DNA of 60,000 bases from Leptospira noguchii serovar Panama str. CZ214 (GTDB taxonomy: Bacteria; Spirochaetota; Leptospiria; Leptospirales; Leptospiraceae): contig NZ_AKWY02000019.1 in the NCBI RefSeq assembly GCF_000306255.2, positions 1 to 60,000 on the forward strand. Reading direction: 5' to 3'. Positions within the stretch are counted from its first letter, which is position 1. Every line of letters starts with the position of its first letter. The translations under genes and the position numbers were made by a program. Positions 15,214-30,478 of this stretch are shown here, one piece after another. The notes under the pieces were generated by a model that had not been told where the DNA came from, did no database searches, and saw only the letters and a list, made by a program, of their open reading frames with translations.

Positions 15214-15861
15214 CTTTTTTTCCTTATTGGAACACTCTATCAGTTACTTTAGAAAATCTTTATAAAAAATCCATTCCAAAGTTTTAAAATCAAATTTTTT
15301 TTATGTTCGATAAAGTGTGGTAGTTCCCACAAGTTACGTCGCATTATAAATTACAGATTTGTAAAATCCTTCTTTACGGTTTAATTTTCGTATGAGTTCC
15401 CACATTTGAAGTTTTAGAACAAAATCAAAAATGAGTCTTCCAATTAAATTTCTGGATAGAATTTTCACTTTAAAAACTGTTATCAAATTAAAATTCGTTT
15501 TATAAAAGCTACCTTAGAAATAATTTATTGCGCTTGATAAAAGTGAAATTTACAAGATTCTAAACTCGTCTTTGATGTAACATTTATGAAAATTAAGTTC
15601 ATTCCATCCAAACTTATTTTTTTAAAAAAATTGGTGCTAAAACATTCAAAAAACCCGTATACGATTAGAATAAAACTATCTTTAAAAAATGCAAGTCATT
15701 CCCAATAGGAAAACTTCTAAGAATTTATCTTAACGTGAGTTGGGTGTAAAAAATAAAATGTGGGAACTCACACAAAAGTAACATTTTCAAGAAGTTAGTA
15801 AGATTTCTTTATAAGAATATGTAATAGTTTCCACAAAATTTATTTTATAGCTTCCTTGAAT
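15214..15861. other. Intergenic, short-motif copies only
   Basis: About 650 bp with no gene seen. Short-motif copies lie at about 15318, 15390 and 15760, plus a weaker one at 15822. AACGTGAGTTGGGTGTAA at 15731 resembles other repeat ends. Confidence 0.55.
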
Positions 15862-17199
<1,338 letters not shown>

Positions 17200-17347
17200 G
17201 GTTTGCCTTTCTATTTTTGATCAGAAATTTCGAAAGCTATTTTTTTGAAAACAGGGTGTCAAATGAAAACCGTAAAAAATTTCTCTTGCATAGGATTTTC
17301 GAATCTTTAATCTGAATGAAAGACCTCGTCCAATAAAATAAAAGAAT

Positions 17348-17575
17348 ATGGATTCCTCCTTTTTTAATCAAGTTGATCTCTACCAACTCATGCGCCCTCG
17401 AAAGGTTTGTGTATGCAACCAAATTTCCGAAGAAGAAATTTTGACTTCTATCCGAAATGGAAACGATACACTTCAAAAACTTATGGATGATACCGGTGCT
17501 TCAACTGGCTGCGGAACTTGCTCCAATACAATTCTTAAAATTTTAGCCAAAGAACTTAAAGTTTCGAAAGAATGA
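17348..17575 (+). CDS. BFD-like [2Fe-2S]-binding protein
   Basis: 75 residues with the BFD (bacterioferritin-associated ferredoxin) cysteine pattern VCVCNQISEEEI ... STGCGTCSNTI: a CXC pair, then CXXC about 32 residues later, which holds one [2Fe-2S] cluster. The N-terminal 18 residues precede the domain. It overlaps the next gene by 4 bp, so the two are probably translated together. Free-standing BFD proteins pass electrons or help release iron from bacterioferritin. Pairing with a reductase suggests an electron-transfer or regulatory role, which is inference. Confidence 0.85.
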   Translation: MDSSFFNQVDLYQLMRPRKVCVCNQISEEEILTSIRNGNDTLQKLMDDTGASTGCGTCSNTILKILAKELKVSKE

Positions 17576-18240
17576 ATTCTCTTCCAAACGTATCCATCAA
17601 TATGGCTATGACTTTGGACGGGAAGGTTTCTCGCCCGGATGGAAAGTGGTATGGACTTTCTTCCAGAAACGATAAAAAAAAAATGGATGAAATCCGCTCC
17701 AAGGCGGAGGTTTTAATTTTAGGAAAAAATTCAATTTTAAACGACGATCCTGTAGTACATCTTCGTTATGTTGATAACGCTCAAGATCCTCGTCCTGTGA
17801 TTTTAGTCAGGTCCGGAACGATTCCGAAAGATAAAAAAGTATTCCGTTTTTCTAAAGAACTCCCTTTGATTTTTTGTTTAAACGAGAATCATCATTTGAT
17901 CCAAGAAAATCTTTCTTCTTGCGCGCAAATCATTCCCATTTTAGGAAATGACTTGAGTCCTTTAGAAGTTCTCAAGGTTCTTTCCGAAATGGGTTATAAG
18001 GAGATTCTTTTAGAAGGTGGACCCTCTTTGAACGATTCTTTCTTTCGGTTGAATTTAGTTTCTAGAATTTATATTACGATCGTTCCTTTTATAATCGGAA
18101 AAAAGGATCTTCCTTCCATTACGGGCGGACATGAGGAATATTTTGGTTTTGATTTAAAAAAATGGAATTTGGTTTCTTCGAAAACATTAGAAAATGAAAT
18201 TTTTCTAATTTATGAAAATGAGATTTTAATTCGGTATTGA
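17572..18240 (+). CDS. RibD C-terminal / dihydrofolate-reductase-fold reductase
   Basis: 222 residues covering only the reductase half of RibD. VSINMAMTLDGKVSRPDGKWYGLSSRNDKKKMDEIRSKAEVLILGKNSILNDDP is the characteristic N-terminal block, and GYKEILLEGGPSLNDSFFRLNLVSRIYITIVPFIIG carries the NADPH-binding EGGP motif. The deaminase half is absent. It could act as 5-amino-6-(5-phosphoribosylamino)uracil reductase in riboflavin synthesis or reduce another pterin- or pyrimidine-like substrate. ATG 17572 overlaps the BFD-like gene's stop (ATGA). Confidence 0.85.
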   Translation: MNSLPNVSINMAMTLDGKVSRPDGKWYGLSSRNDKKKMDEIRSKAEVLILGKNSILNDDPVVHLRYVDNAQDPRPVILVRSGTIPKDKKVFRFSKELPLIFCLNENHHLIQENLSSCAQIIPILGNDLSPLEVLKVLSEMGYKEILLEGGPSLNDSFFRLNLVSRIYITIVPFIIGKKDLPSITGGHEEYFGFDLKKWNLVSSKTLENEIFLIYENEILIRY

Positions 18241-18309
18241 GATTTTTTTAAATCTTGTAAAATGTCAAGTTTCGTTTCTTGGGCTAAATTTTTTTAAGAT
18301 ACAATGAAT

Positions 18310-18408
18310 AGAGTTGAAAAATTAATTTGCTACTTAGTTTCTGTTTTATGGAAACGCTCGATTGAAGCAGTTTTTTTAATTTAAACTATGAATTTTTTCA
18401 ACAACTCT
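18310..18408 (+). repeat. Family A MITE, copy 4
   Basis: Left end AGAGTTGAAAAATTAA (three bases shorter than consensus), right end AATTTTTTCAACAACTCT, with AAT on both sides (18307-18309, 18409-18411). Confidence 0.85.
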
Positions 18409-18457
18409 AATACAAAATGAAAAGAAGTATAGTGAAACAAATTTGGTGTGAGTTTTT

Positions 18458-19090
18458 ATGAAACAAAAAGATTCCTTTTATACTTTTTGTTTAAAGTTTC
18501 TTCTGATTTTTTTTGTAGTGGTTTTGATTTACGAACAATTCTTTCCGGAAAAAAAAATTTTAATACAACAAGATCGACTGGTTTATTTACCGGATCAAAA
18601 GAAATCTGTTCCGTTAGAATTGGAATGGGTGTTACTTTCTGAGATTCCTGAGGAATGGATTTTTTATACCGTTCAAGTGGAAGACAAAAGATTTTATTCT
18701 CATAAAGGTTATTCTATTTCTGATATTCATTCTAGTTTAATTTCCTCCGTTTTGTTTTTTAGGAAAATTAGAGGCGCAAGTACAATCACACAACAGTTGG
18801 CCCGAACTCTTTTTTTGTCTCGGGAAAAATCATTCTCTAGAAAATGGAAAGAAATTCAAATTGCTTCCGCGTTGGAAGATGAACTCGGTAAGAATACAAT
18901 TTTAGAATACTATATCAATAGCGTTTACTGGGGAAGAGGAATGAACGGATTGAATCAGGCTTCAAGGTATTATTTTAAAAAGAAACCAACTGATTTGAAA
19001 TCCAATCAGTTTAAGGCGTTGATTCAGATTTTAAAAAAACCGGATGCTTACACTCGAGAAGAAGTGATTTTACTTTCAAAGAACTTATAA
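18458..19090 (+). CDS. Monofunctional peptidoglycan transglycosylase (GT51)
   Basis: 210 residues with one N-terminal membrane anchor (FCLKFLLIFFVVVLIYEQFF) and a glycosyltransferase family 51 domain. VEDKRFYSHKG contains the catalytic glutamate. RGASTITQQLARTLFLS is the QQLxR motif, and KWKEIQIASALE ... ILEYYINSVYWGRGMNGLNQASRYYF completes the signature. There is no penicillin-binding transpeptidase domain, so it resembles MtgA and would polymerise lipid II glycan strands at the inner membrane. It is shorter than E. coli MtgA. A family A repeat ends 50 bp upstream of the start. Confidence 0.9.
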   Translation: MKQKDSFYTFCLKFLLIFFVVVLIYEQFFPEKKILIQQDRLVYLPDQKKSVPLELEWVLLSEIPEEWIFYTVQVEDKRFYSHKGYSISDIHSSLISSVLFFRKIRGASTITQQLARTLFLSREKSFSRKWKEIQIASALEDELGKNTILEYYINSVYWGRGMNGLNQASRYYFKKKPTDLKSNQFKALIQILKKPDAYTREEVILLSKNL

Positions 19091-19147
19091 ATTATTTTTC
19101 GAAAACAATCAAAAATCTTAAATCTATGAAAGAATGGGAGCATAAAT

Positions 19148-19642
19148 ATGTCGGTTTCTGTAACACAAGCGTGGAGTGATATGAACAAGATGGCGGATAA
19201 AATGTTCAAGGAATATGGGCTTACTCTTGAACTTCCACCTAAATCATTCCAAGAAATGAAAGCTGAGTTCGTTGAATTTGAACCTCCGAAAAGGCTTGTG
19301 GTTCGAATTCCTTATGACGCTCGTTTTACAAATCCGGTTGGGATTTTTCAAGGTGGAATGCTTTGTACCGCTTTGGATAATACATTTGGTCCTCTTTCTT
19401 ATCTTGCGGCCAAAAGACCCTGCGTTACAACCGATTTGTCCACTCAATTTTTTAGAACCTTCTCGCTAAAAGACGAATACGTTTTGATCGAAGCAAAGGT
19501 TGTTTCTAAATCTCCAGCTATGATGACTATGCAGGCAGAAGTTAGAAATCCTAAAAACAAACTCGTTGCAATCTCTACTGCAAGTGTTTTGATTTTACAG
19601 GAATCGATGTTAAAAAGAATGACGAGTAAACAAGAAGATTAA
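19148..19642 (+). CDS. PaaI-family hotdog thioesterase
   Basis: 164 residues. The hotdog helix motif is NPVGIFQGGMLCTALDNTFGPLSYLAAKRPCVTTDLSTQFFR, in the style of the PaaI/DUF4442 thioesterases, with following strands YVLIEAKVVSKSPAMMTMQAEVRNPKNKLVAISTASVLI. Such enzymes hydrolyse acyl-CoA thioesters in the cytoplasm. A GGGAG ribosome binding site 8 bases before ATG 19148 supports the start. The gene lies 57 bp after the GT51 gene and may share its transcript. Confidence 0.85.
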   Translation: MSVSVTQAWSDMNKMADKMFKEYGLTLELPPKSFQEMKAEFVEFEPPKRLVVRIPYDARFTNPVGIFQGGMLCTALDNTFGPLSYLAAKRPCVTTDLSTQFFRTFSLKDEYVLIEAKVVSKSPAMMTMQAEVRNPKNKLVAISTASVLILQESMLKRMTSKQED

Positions 19643-20579
19643 AATTTTTGAATTTACTTTTTGCTTTAATTAAGGGCTATCTCAAAAGTATTTTATCTTT
19701 TTCTAAATGCCAATTATTCTAAAATATTTTAGACGTCGTATGGAAAATTTTAGAAATATAAAATATACTAATATGCTTCTTGGAATTTGCGATTTCTGGC
19801 AAAGTTATAATTGTCTTCGAAATTGGTGAGTTTACTTCCTGGAAAGAATCTAATTTTATTAAATGAAATATAGTTTTGATATTAGAAAATCTATATAAAA
19901 ACTAAAAGAGATCGTCGTTCAATCAAATGTTTGTATAAAATTGCCGTTTTGCAGTTATCGCAAAAATAAAAAAACTACTTTATCAATGAAGTTTTTATTA
20001 GAAAAAATTATGCCGTTTGAACGTATAAAAACGATACTTAAATTTTACGAACAAATTGTATAAAAATCAGTAGTGCGGGTTGTTTATAATATTATCTGAT
20101 TTGCGCGCAAATCACTGTTTGAATGTGAGCTGGTGTAGGAAAATGGGGGAAGGGTTTTTCAAAAATGTGAGTTTTACAATTTGTTCGTAAAATTTCGATT
20201 TGCGGTAGTTCCTACAAATTAAGTCACATTGAGAATTTTTAAACATTTACTTTTTATAATTTAGTTTTCGTAGTAGTTCCTGCATTTTCAAAATCTATCT
20301 GTAAAAAATGGATTTGTAAGAGTTCCCACATTTTATCTTTACAGAAAATTCGGGTTTTATAGGAGGAATCTCTTACATCGAATTCACGTTGTTTTAAAAC
20401 AGAAATTATCTATCAGGTCGGTTCTAAGTAACTTGAGTTGGTATAATCAATGCGAAAGCGATTATAATGTTAAATTAAGGAAAATAACATTGGGTTTTTA
20501 TTTTCCCAAATTTTCTTACTATAAAATAGTATTATTTTTATTGAATGTACTAAAATGAAAAGTGGTTCTATGCAAAATG
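19643..20579. other. Intergenic, repeat remnants
   Basis: About 940 bp between convergent genes, with no gene seen. Short-motif copies lie at about 20210, 20273 and 20318, CGAATTCACGTT at about 20380, and degenerate repeat ends near 20124 and 20505. Confidence 0.55.
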
Positions 20580-21497
20580 TCAGTTACAATCGATTTGTTC
20601 GCAGTTTTCTCTTTCTTCTTCTGTTTCTAGTGTAACGTGTTCAATTTTTAAGCCTTTTAAAATTTCTCTTGCTTTTGACTTTATAATTCTCTGATGTTCG
20701 AAAGTAAGGTCGTTTTTTAAAACGAGGTGTGCCGTAAGTGCGTTTTCAGTGGTACTTAAAGACCAAATATGAATATGATGAATATTTAATACACCCTCTA
20801 TGGATTTGAGTTCTTTTTCTACGATTCTAGATTGTATTGTTTCCGGTGTGGAATCCAAGCTTAATCTTAGACTTTGCCTGAATAGAGGAATATTACCGTA
20901 AAGAATCACCGATCCCACTAAAAGGCCAACAATCGGATCGATCCAAAAAAATCCGAGCCACTGGATCAACAAACCGGAAACGATTACACCCAGAGATACC
21001 AATCCGTCCGCGAGAAGATGCAAATAGGCGCCTTTCATGTTGATATCTTGGTCTTTGCTTTTATGAAATAAAAAAGACGATGAAAAATTTACCACAACAC
21101 CTACGAACGCTACTATAGCAATCATACCGCCTGGAACGGAGCTAGGTTTAGATAACTTTTCAATCGATTCGAATACAATAAAACCCACGGTTCCAAAAAT
21201 AAGAATGGAATTGAGTAGGCTTACTAAAATTGTAGATTTTTTCCAGCCGTAAGTAAATCCAGGAAAAGGTTTTTTCTCTTGCAACTTAATTGCGATCCAA
21301 GCCAGTAACAAAGAACTTACATCCATTAAGTTATGGCCCGCGTCTGAAAGTAAGGCGAGAGATCCTGACGTTAAGCCGATTCCGGCTTCGATTCCGGCGT
21401 AAATTAGGTTAGCGATCATTGCAATGATAAGACTTTTACCCGCACGGGAGTTGTGGGAATGATCGTGAGAATGGTTATGCGAATGATGATGTCCCAT
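20580..21497 (-). CDS. Cation diffusion facilitator transporter (CzcD/ZitB-like)
   Basis: 305 residues. A histidine-rich N-terminus (GHHHSHNHSHDHSHN) precedes six membrane helices. LLSDAGHNLMDVSSLLLAW and LHLLADGLVSLGVIVSG carry the HXXXD pairs that bind Zn2+ in CDF antiporters. The cytoplasmic C-terminal domain ends in a histidine- and cysteine-containing tail (HIHHIHIWSLSTTENALTAHLVL, ENCEQIDCN). It would export Zn2+ or a similar divalent metal in exchange for protons. No regulator is adjacent. Confidence 0.92.
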   Translation of the reverse strand: MGHHHSHNHSHDHSHNSRAGKSLIIAMIANLIYAGIEAGIGLTSGSLALLSDAGHNLMDVSSLLLAWIAIKLQEKKPFPGFTYGWKKSTILVSLLNSILIFGTVGFIVFESIEKLSKPSSVPGGMIAIVAFVGVVVNFSSSFLFHKSKDQDINMKGAYLHLLADGLVSLGVIVSGLLIQWLGFFWIDPIVGLLVGSVILYGNIPLFRQSLRLSLDSTPETIQSRIVEKELKSIEGVLNIHHIHIWSLSTTENALTAHLVLKNDLTFEHQRIIKSKAREILKGLKIEHVTLETEEERENCEQIDCN

Positions 21498-21731
21498 GAG
21501 TTGTTGTAAACGATATAGTTCTCAGATTAGGGAAGCTACAAGTTTGTAAACTGAAAAATAGGTTCTTTGTTGAGAATCGATTCTCTGGAAGAAATTTTTT
21601 TCGTCGTCTGAGTAGAAAACTTTCTCTTATATATTCTATTTTTATAAAGTAATTTGTAAACTTTCATTTTATTAAAATTCGTTTTAGAGTCTTATTTTAA
21701 TTTAGTTATAGTCTTTTTATTAAAATATAAT

Positions 21732-21833
21732 CGAGTTATTCAAAAATTTCATAGCGACGATTAACAAAACTGTTTCAATCGACCGTTTCCATAAAACAAA
21801 AACTAAGTAGAAAATTAATTATTCAACAATTCT
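21732..21833 (-). repeat. Family A MITE, copy 5
   Basis: Reverse orientation, with core CCGTTTCCATAAAACA. Left end CGAGTTATTCAAAAATT, right end AATTATTCAACAATTCT. Flanks AAT and ATT do not match. Confidence 0.8.
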
Positions 21834-21934
21834 ATTATAAATATTTTTTGGTATAAATTTTAAGAGAAATCTATCGTTGAACGCAGAATTTTATTCACTC
21901 TATTTTTATAACTCTGAGTAAGACTTATAAAAAT

Positions 21935-22036
21935 AGAGTTGTTCAAAAATTTCATAGTGACGATCAATAAAACTGCTTCAATCGACCGTTTCCATAAAAC
22001 AAAAACTAAGTGGAAAATTAATTATTCAACAATTCT
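21935..22036 (-). repeat. Family A MITE, copy 6
   Basis: Close relative of copy 5, 100 bp away. Left end AGAGTTGTTCAAAAATT, with AAT duplication at 21932-21934 and 22037-22039. Confidence 0.85.
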
Positions 22037-22176
22037 AATCATATTGTGAGTTTGTCTAAAAAATTAAAACGTAGATTTTTTAAAAAAAGTGATCATTTGG
22101 AAATACGTGCGACTATAATCTATCTTTGCTTAAAATGTCGATTCCAATTATTTTAAGATGGCTTTTTCTGATTTCT

Positions 22177-22261
22177 ATAAAATTAAGTGCCGCGAATTTT
22201 AATCGTAAAACTTTGTTTCAATATGAAATATTGGGAATTTATTATATAGCTCTGAGTAATA
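22177..22261 (+). repeat. Family D dispersed repeat, copy 2
   Basis: Aligns with 2023-2108 over its whole length, ending in TATATAGCTCTGAGTAATA. Confidence 0.55.
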
Positions 22262-22761
22262 CTTTTTTTAAAAATCTACAGTTTAGTTTTATACGTCTTT
22301 CTAGTAAAACCGGTTTTGGTAGAATGGATAACTTGTTTGACGTTTTAAGAATATTCCGGTTTTGAAAGTTTATTTTGTTCTTGAGAATCAAAGTTTCTCT
22401 AAATCCGATGTGTTTAAAAAAACGTATTTATATGAACTGATAGTTATCTATATGACGTGCACCTAATATTGTGCACTCGAACGTATTTTTCTGATAAGGA
22501 TTCTTAATACTTTTTTATATAACTCTGAATTGGTTATAAACTGATCCTGCATAGAAGTAAGTAGTATGAATTTTAAGATGAATTTCCCGTTTAGAGGGGA
22601 ATTTTGAACGATTTATTTCAGGCCAATCCGCATTCTTAAAATATCAATGTTTTGAAATTCAAACTTTTGATTTCAAACTACTTTAAAAAATATCTAGAAA
22701 GTCATCTGAAACCGAAACAATTGTTGCAATTGTTACTAAAAAAAGTATTCATTGTCGATCT

Positions 22762-23775
22762 ATGTCTTGGAAGAAGTTGGTTTTATACGTTTCAATTTTC
22801 TCAATTCTACTATGTCACGGTTTAAATGCGTATCAAGAGGACGGACATTTTTATACGGTTCAAACTGTTTTAAATAACTTTCAGACTTCTTCTCCACTTA
22901 CTAAAGAAGAAACTGCGCTCGTCGCTTTTTGCACTCAGCTGCCGGATGAAGTTCCAGAATTGGATGCGATTTCAGTATATCAAAAGTTTGCTCTCAAATA
23001 TCCTTTGGATTATACTCGTTGGGTTTTTACGGATCAGGGTTCTCCCGAAATTTTAGGTAGAATGGCCGAAATACAACAGTTGTTACACGGTTTAACTGGC
23101 GGGAATAGCGAACATCTACGAAATGTTGTCATTGTAACGTTAGATCGATTGCGCACCGAGCTTACTTCTAAAAAGGAAAAGTCTCCAGAAAAATTATGTG
23201 CGTTAGGTTTTGCTTTTCATCTTTTGGGAGATTCATTCGCACATCGTAAATTACTGAATTCTAAAAAGATGTATCCTACGGGTAGAGGTCACGCTTCGGA
23301 TATGACCTTGCCGGATCATCCGGTTTACAACGATGATAGAGTTTTAGAATGGGAAAAGTATGCAAAAGGGATTCCTGGTTTATTTCGTTCCGATTTAAAA
23401 GAAATTGTAATTAAAGACGACTTTCAAAAAGCCAGAAAACTTACCGGAAATAATTATCCTTGGCACTGTATTTTTGGAAGAAAATGCGAGGATAGACTGA
23501 GAAAAATTCTTTTGCATCGATTGAAAGAATCCGATTCTTTTCCGAAATACAATCCGATCCAGAAAGACCGTTATCCGGCCGCCAACTGTCAAGAATACGT
23601 TCAAAGAGTGGTGGAACAAAAAGATATTCCTTTTACTCCCGATTGTGGTAAGTCTTGGAAAATTTATAAACAAGTTTCTTTGGACGTTTGGAAACGTCTC
23701 GGTTACTTTCAAGACGAAAACTCCCGTAAACAAATCCAACTCTACGGCGGAGACGACTTATGGCAAAATCTTTGA
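22762..23775 (+). CDS. Exported protein with a possible phospholipase C/nuclease-like helical fold
   Basis: 337 residues. The signal peptide MSWKKLVLYVSIFSILLCHGLNA is followed by YQEDGHFYTVQTVL and later GFAFHLLGDSFAHRKLLNSKKMYPTGRGHASDMTLPDHP. The spacing of histidines and aspartates (GHFYT, FHLLGDSFAHR, GHASD) recalls zinc-dependent phospholipase C / S1-P1-like helical proteins and DUF6765-type proteins. That is a pattern resemblance, not an identification. The next gene begins 16 bp before its stop, and a GMC oxidoreductase follows, so the three probably form one transcript. Likely periplasmic or secreted. Confidence 0.7.
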   Translation: MSWKKLVLYVSIFSILLCHGLNAYQEDGHFYTVQTVLNNFQTSSPLTKEETALVAFCTQLPDEVPELDAISVYQKFALKYPLDYTRWVFTDQGSPEILGRMAEIQQLLHGLTGGNSEHLRNVVIVTLDRLRTELTSKKEKSPEKLCALGFAFHLLGDSFAHRKLLNSKKMYPTGRGHASDMTLPDHPVYNDDRVLEWEKYAKGIPGLFRSDLKEIVIKDDFQKARKLTGNNYPWHCIFGRKCEDRLRKILLHRLKESDSFPKYNPIQKDRYPAANCQEYVQRVVEQKDIPFTPDCGKSWKIYKQVSLDVWKRLGYFQDENSRKQIQLYGGDDLWQNL

Positions 23776-24206
23776 GTAAAGTGGACCAAGAAGAACACCC
23801 TCGTAAAAAAAGAAAAAGAAAAGTAAAAAAGAAATCTATCTTTGGGGAAGTATTGATCGTATTTGCAGGTTTTCCGATTTTGATCGCTTGGATTTCACTT
23901 CGTACTTTCTTTTGTTGGGGTAATTTGAGTTATACGGGAGAAGCTTTTTGTACCGTTTCCGGTGCAATCAATCCACTCCTTTTGGTTTTAACTTCAGTTC
24001 TAATTTTTTTGACGTTTGTGGACCTTCATAAATTGGGAGATGAACTAGAAGAATTACCTAAATGGTCTTCGAAGCGGATTTATAAAGGGTTTCGATCTCT
24101 GGAAAAAGCGGATAAACTTCATTTTCTATTTTCGTTTGTTTCTTTTTTAGGAGCTTTGGTCATTGGCTTGTATCTTCTAAATTATTTTGAATTTAGTTTA
24201 TTTTAA
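23760..24206 (+). CDS. Small inner-membrane protein, unknown function
   Basis: 148 residues with a very basic N-terminus (HPRKKRKRKVKKKS) and three hydrophobic helices (EVLIVFAGFPILIAWISL, NPLLLVLTSVLIFLTFV, LHFLFSFVSFLGALVIGLYLL). The charge pattern puts the N-terminus in the cytoplasm. The start overlaps the preceding gene by 16 bp. The downstream GMC oxidoreductase starts 28 bp after the stop. No family recognised; the operon position suggests it helps the exported protein or the oxidoreductase. Confidence 0.7.
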   Translation: MAKSLSKVDQEEHPRKKRKRKVKKKSIFGEVLIVFAGFPILIAWISLRTFFCWGNLSYTGEAFCTVSGAINPLLLVLTSVLIFLTFVDLHKLGDELEELPKWSSKRIYKGFRSLEKADKLHFLFSFVSFLGALVIGLYLLNYFEFSLF

Positions 24207-24234
24207 TATATAAATATTATTATTCGGGGTTGTC

Positions 24235-25959
24235 ATGAAAAAGTACGAAGCGGTCGTGATTGGTACTGGATTTGGTGGAGCCGTGAACGGTTGTAGGCTG
24301 AGTAAAAAATGGCCAGGTAAGGTTTTGATTCTGGAACGTGGAAAACGTTATCCAAAGGGTTCTTTTCCTCGTTCTCCTCACGATATGTCTAAGAATTTTT
24401 GGAATGTTCCCGAAGAGAACAGCTCTAAAGTTCGTCCTAAAAAACTTTCCAAATTAAATCAAACTGGTTTATTCGACATTCGAAATTACAAAAATATGGA
24501 CGTGGTCATTTCTGCCGGACTTGGTGGAGGTTCTTTGATTTACGCGAACGTATTTTTAGAACCTCCGGATTATATCTTTGATGAGCGTTGGCCTGCAAAC
24601 GTAAAAAAGAAAAGTTTAACACCATATTATAAAATTGTAAAGGAAGTTTTAGGTTCTAGGCCAATTCCTTTAAACAATGATCCTCGTAGAGAAATTGTTA
24701 GAACGGTTCTTTATCAAAAGTTTGCAAAACACGCGGGCAGAGAATCTAAACTGGCGGACATCAACGTATTTTTCGGAAACGATTTTAAAAAACCGACTCC
24801 GATAGGACTTCAGGAAAAAAATAGATACGGAGCTGTTCAGACTTCTTGTACGTATTGTGCGGAGTGTGATATAGGATGTAATACTCATTCTAAAAACACT
24901 TTAGATCTAAATTATCTTTTTGTTGCGGAAAATAAGTACAAGGCGGAAGTCAGGACGGAACATTTGGTTCAAAAGATTGTTCCTCTTGGTCCAGATGGAA
25001 ACGACAATTCTTCTTATCACGGCGAAAACGGTTATCGTGTTTATTTTAGGGATCTTTCTGGTCAAAAAAGAGAACTGGTCTCTGTGTTTACAAAACGAGT
25101 TATAGTTTCCGCGGGCACGTTAGGAAGTACTGAACTTCTTTTAAAGTGTAAGGAAGAATTTAAAACCCTTCCAGACATTTCGGATTATTTAGGAAAACAA
25201 TTTTCAGGCAACGGGGATTTTTTATCTTTTGCGATCAAAGGAAAGGAACCTGCTAATCCGAATTATGGCCCGGTGATCACTCAATATACCGATTATAATT
25301 TATTTAAGAGTTATAATCCTAAAAGGGCTTTTATACTTCAAGACGCGAGTTATCCTGTTTTTGCATCTTATTTTGCTGCAGCATCTGTTCCATGGTTTTT
25401 AAGAATTGGATTTTTCTTTCATATGTTTATAGAACTTTTTAAAAGATTTCTTAATGGAAAAATTTTTGGAAAGATAGGTTATCTGATGGGCGAATTGTTG
25501 AAAGGAGATCTCTCCTATACTTCAGCAGTGTTATTATGTATGGGAATGGATAGAGCGGACGGTTCGATGGTTTTAGATCGTAAAAAAAACCTTCAAGTTC
25601 AGTGGCCACAAAAGGATAACATGCCTCTTTATGAAGCCATTTTAGGTGTGATGAAGGATTTTGCTTCGTTTATCAAAACTGATTTTTATTTTCCACTTCC
25701 AACTTGGTCTTGGCCGATTCGAAATAACGTTTCCGTTCATCCACTTGGTGGTTGTATTCTCGGAAATTCTAAAACTGATTCTGTAACATCTTCGGATTCT
25801 AAAACTTTCGGACAGGTTTTTTCGTATCAAGGACTTTACGTTGCGGATGGAAGTCTTTCTCCTACTGCAATTGGAGCAAATCCTTCTATGACTATTGCTG
25901 CTCTTTCTGAAAAAGTCGCTGAGGGAATTACAGGAATCAAACCAACTGCCAATCTTTAG
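24235..25959 (+). CDS. GMC-family flavin oxidoreductase (cholesterol-oxidase-like)
   Basis: 574 residues. FAD-binding Rossmann motif VVIGTGFGGAVNGCRLS near the N-terminus, then SAGLGGGSLIYANVF. The C-terminal VHPLGGCILGN and LYVADGSLSPTAIGANPSMTIAALSE carry the conserved catalytic histidine and flavin loop of the cholesterol-oxidase-like GMC group. Cysteines C205, C208, C211 and C215 form CX2CX2CX3C, a spacing like that of [4Fe-4S] ferredoxins. Such enzymes oxidise an alcohol, often a sterol or fatty alcohol; the substrate is unknown. ATG 24235 has a GGGG-containing ribosome binding site. Last gene of a probable three-gene operon, and a paralogue of the two GMC proteins at 39-44 kb. Confidence 0.88.
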   Translation: MKKYEAVVIGTGFGGAVNGCRLSKKWPGKVLILERGKRYPKGSFPRSPHDMSKNFWNVPEENSSKVRPKKLSKLNQTGLFDIRNYKNMDVVISAGLGGGSLIYANVFLEPPDYIFDERWPANVKKKSLTPYYKIVKEVLGSRPIPLNNDPRREIVRTVLYQKFAKHAGRESKLADINVFFGNDFKKPTPIGLQEKNRYGAVQTSCTYCAECDIGCNTHSKNTLDLNYLFVAENKYKAEVRTEHLVQKIVPLGPDGNDNSSYHGENGYRVYFRDLSGQKRELVSVFTKRVIVSAGTLGSTELLLKCKEEFKTLPDISDYLGKQFSGNGDFLSFAIKGKEPANPNYGPVITQYTDYNLFKSYNPKRAFILQDASYPVFASYFAAASVPWFLRIGFFFHMFIELFKRFLNGKIFGKIGYLMGELLKGDLSYTSAVLLCMGMDRADGSMVLDRKKNLQVQWPQKDNMPLYEAILGVMKDFASFIKTDFYFPLPTWSWPIRNNVSVHPLGGCILGNSKTDSVTSSDSKTFGQVFSYQGLYVADGSLSPTAIGANPSMTIAALSEKVAEGITGIKPTANL

Positions 25960-26263
25960 TTAGGATGTGTATAACTTCAGAATGTTGAATGTGGGAACTC
26001 ATACGTTTTATATGTATTTGGAAATCAGATGAGGAGACGTAATTTGTGGGAACTACTGTGAAGTTTAATAATAAAAAGATAACGTTCTCAAACTATGCAA
26101 AGAGACGTAATCAGTGGAAACTACCGCATTTTGTTAAAAATTTACTGAATGATTTGAAACGATTTTGCTTGGGATTTTGTTATAAATCTTTAAGTCATAT
26201 CGATTTATCTATCAGGCTTGCAAAATTGAATACACGAAAATAATATTCGTTTTTAGGATTATT
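25960..26263. other. Intergenic with short-motif copies
   Basis: Three short-motif copies (about 25990, 26044, 26113), the first two in the GGGAACTCATAC and GGGAACTACTG forms. The frame at 26046-26243 runs through these repeats and is not accepted as a gene. Confidence 0.55.

Positions 26264-30478
<4,215 letters not shown>

Larger units (their letters stand above)
21498..22761. other. Repeat-rich intergenic region
   Basis: About 1.26 kb between divergent genes. It holds two family A copies about 200 bp apart (21732-21833 and 21935-22036) and a family D copy (22177-22261). The 79-codon reading frame at 22126-22365 lies across the family D repeat and is not accepted as a gene. Nothing recognised in 22262-22761. 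Confidence 0.6.

Noticed and set aside
22126..22365. 79-codon open frame in the gap before the 22762 gene
   Set aside because: It runs through a family D repeat copy, has no ribosome binding site and does not look like a protein of a known kind.
26046..26243. 65-codon frame starting at GTGGGAACTACTG
   Set aside because: The start lies in the dispersed motif and the frame crosses another copy of it; likely repeat DNA.
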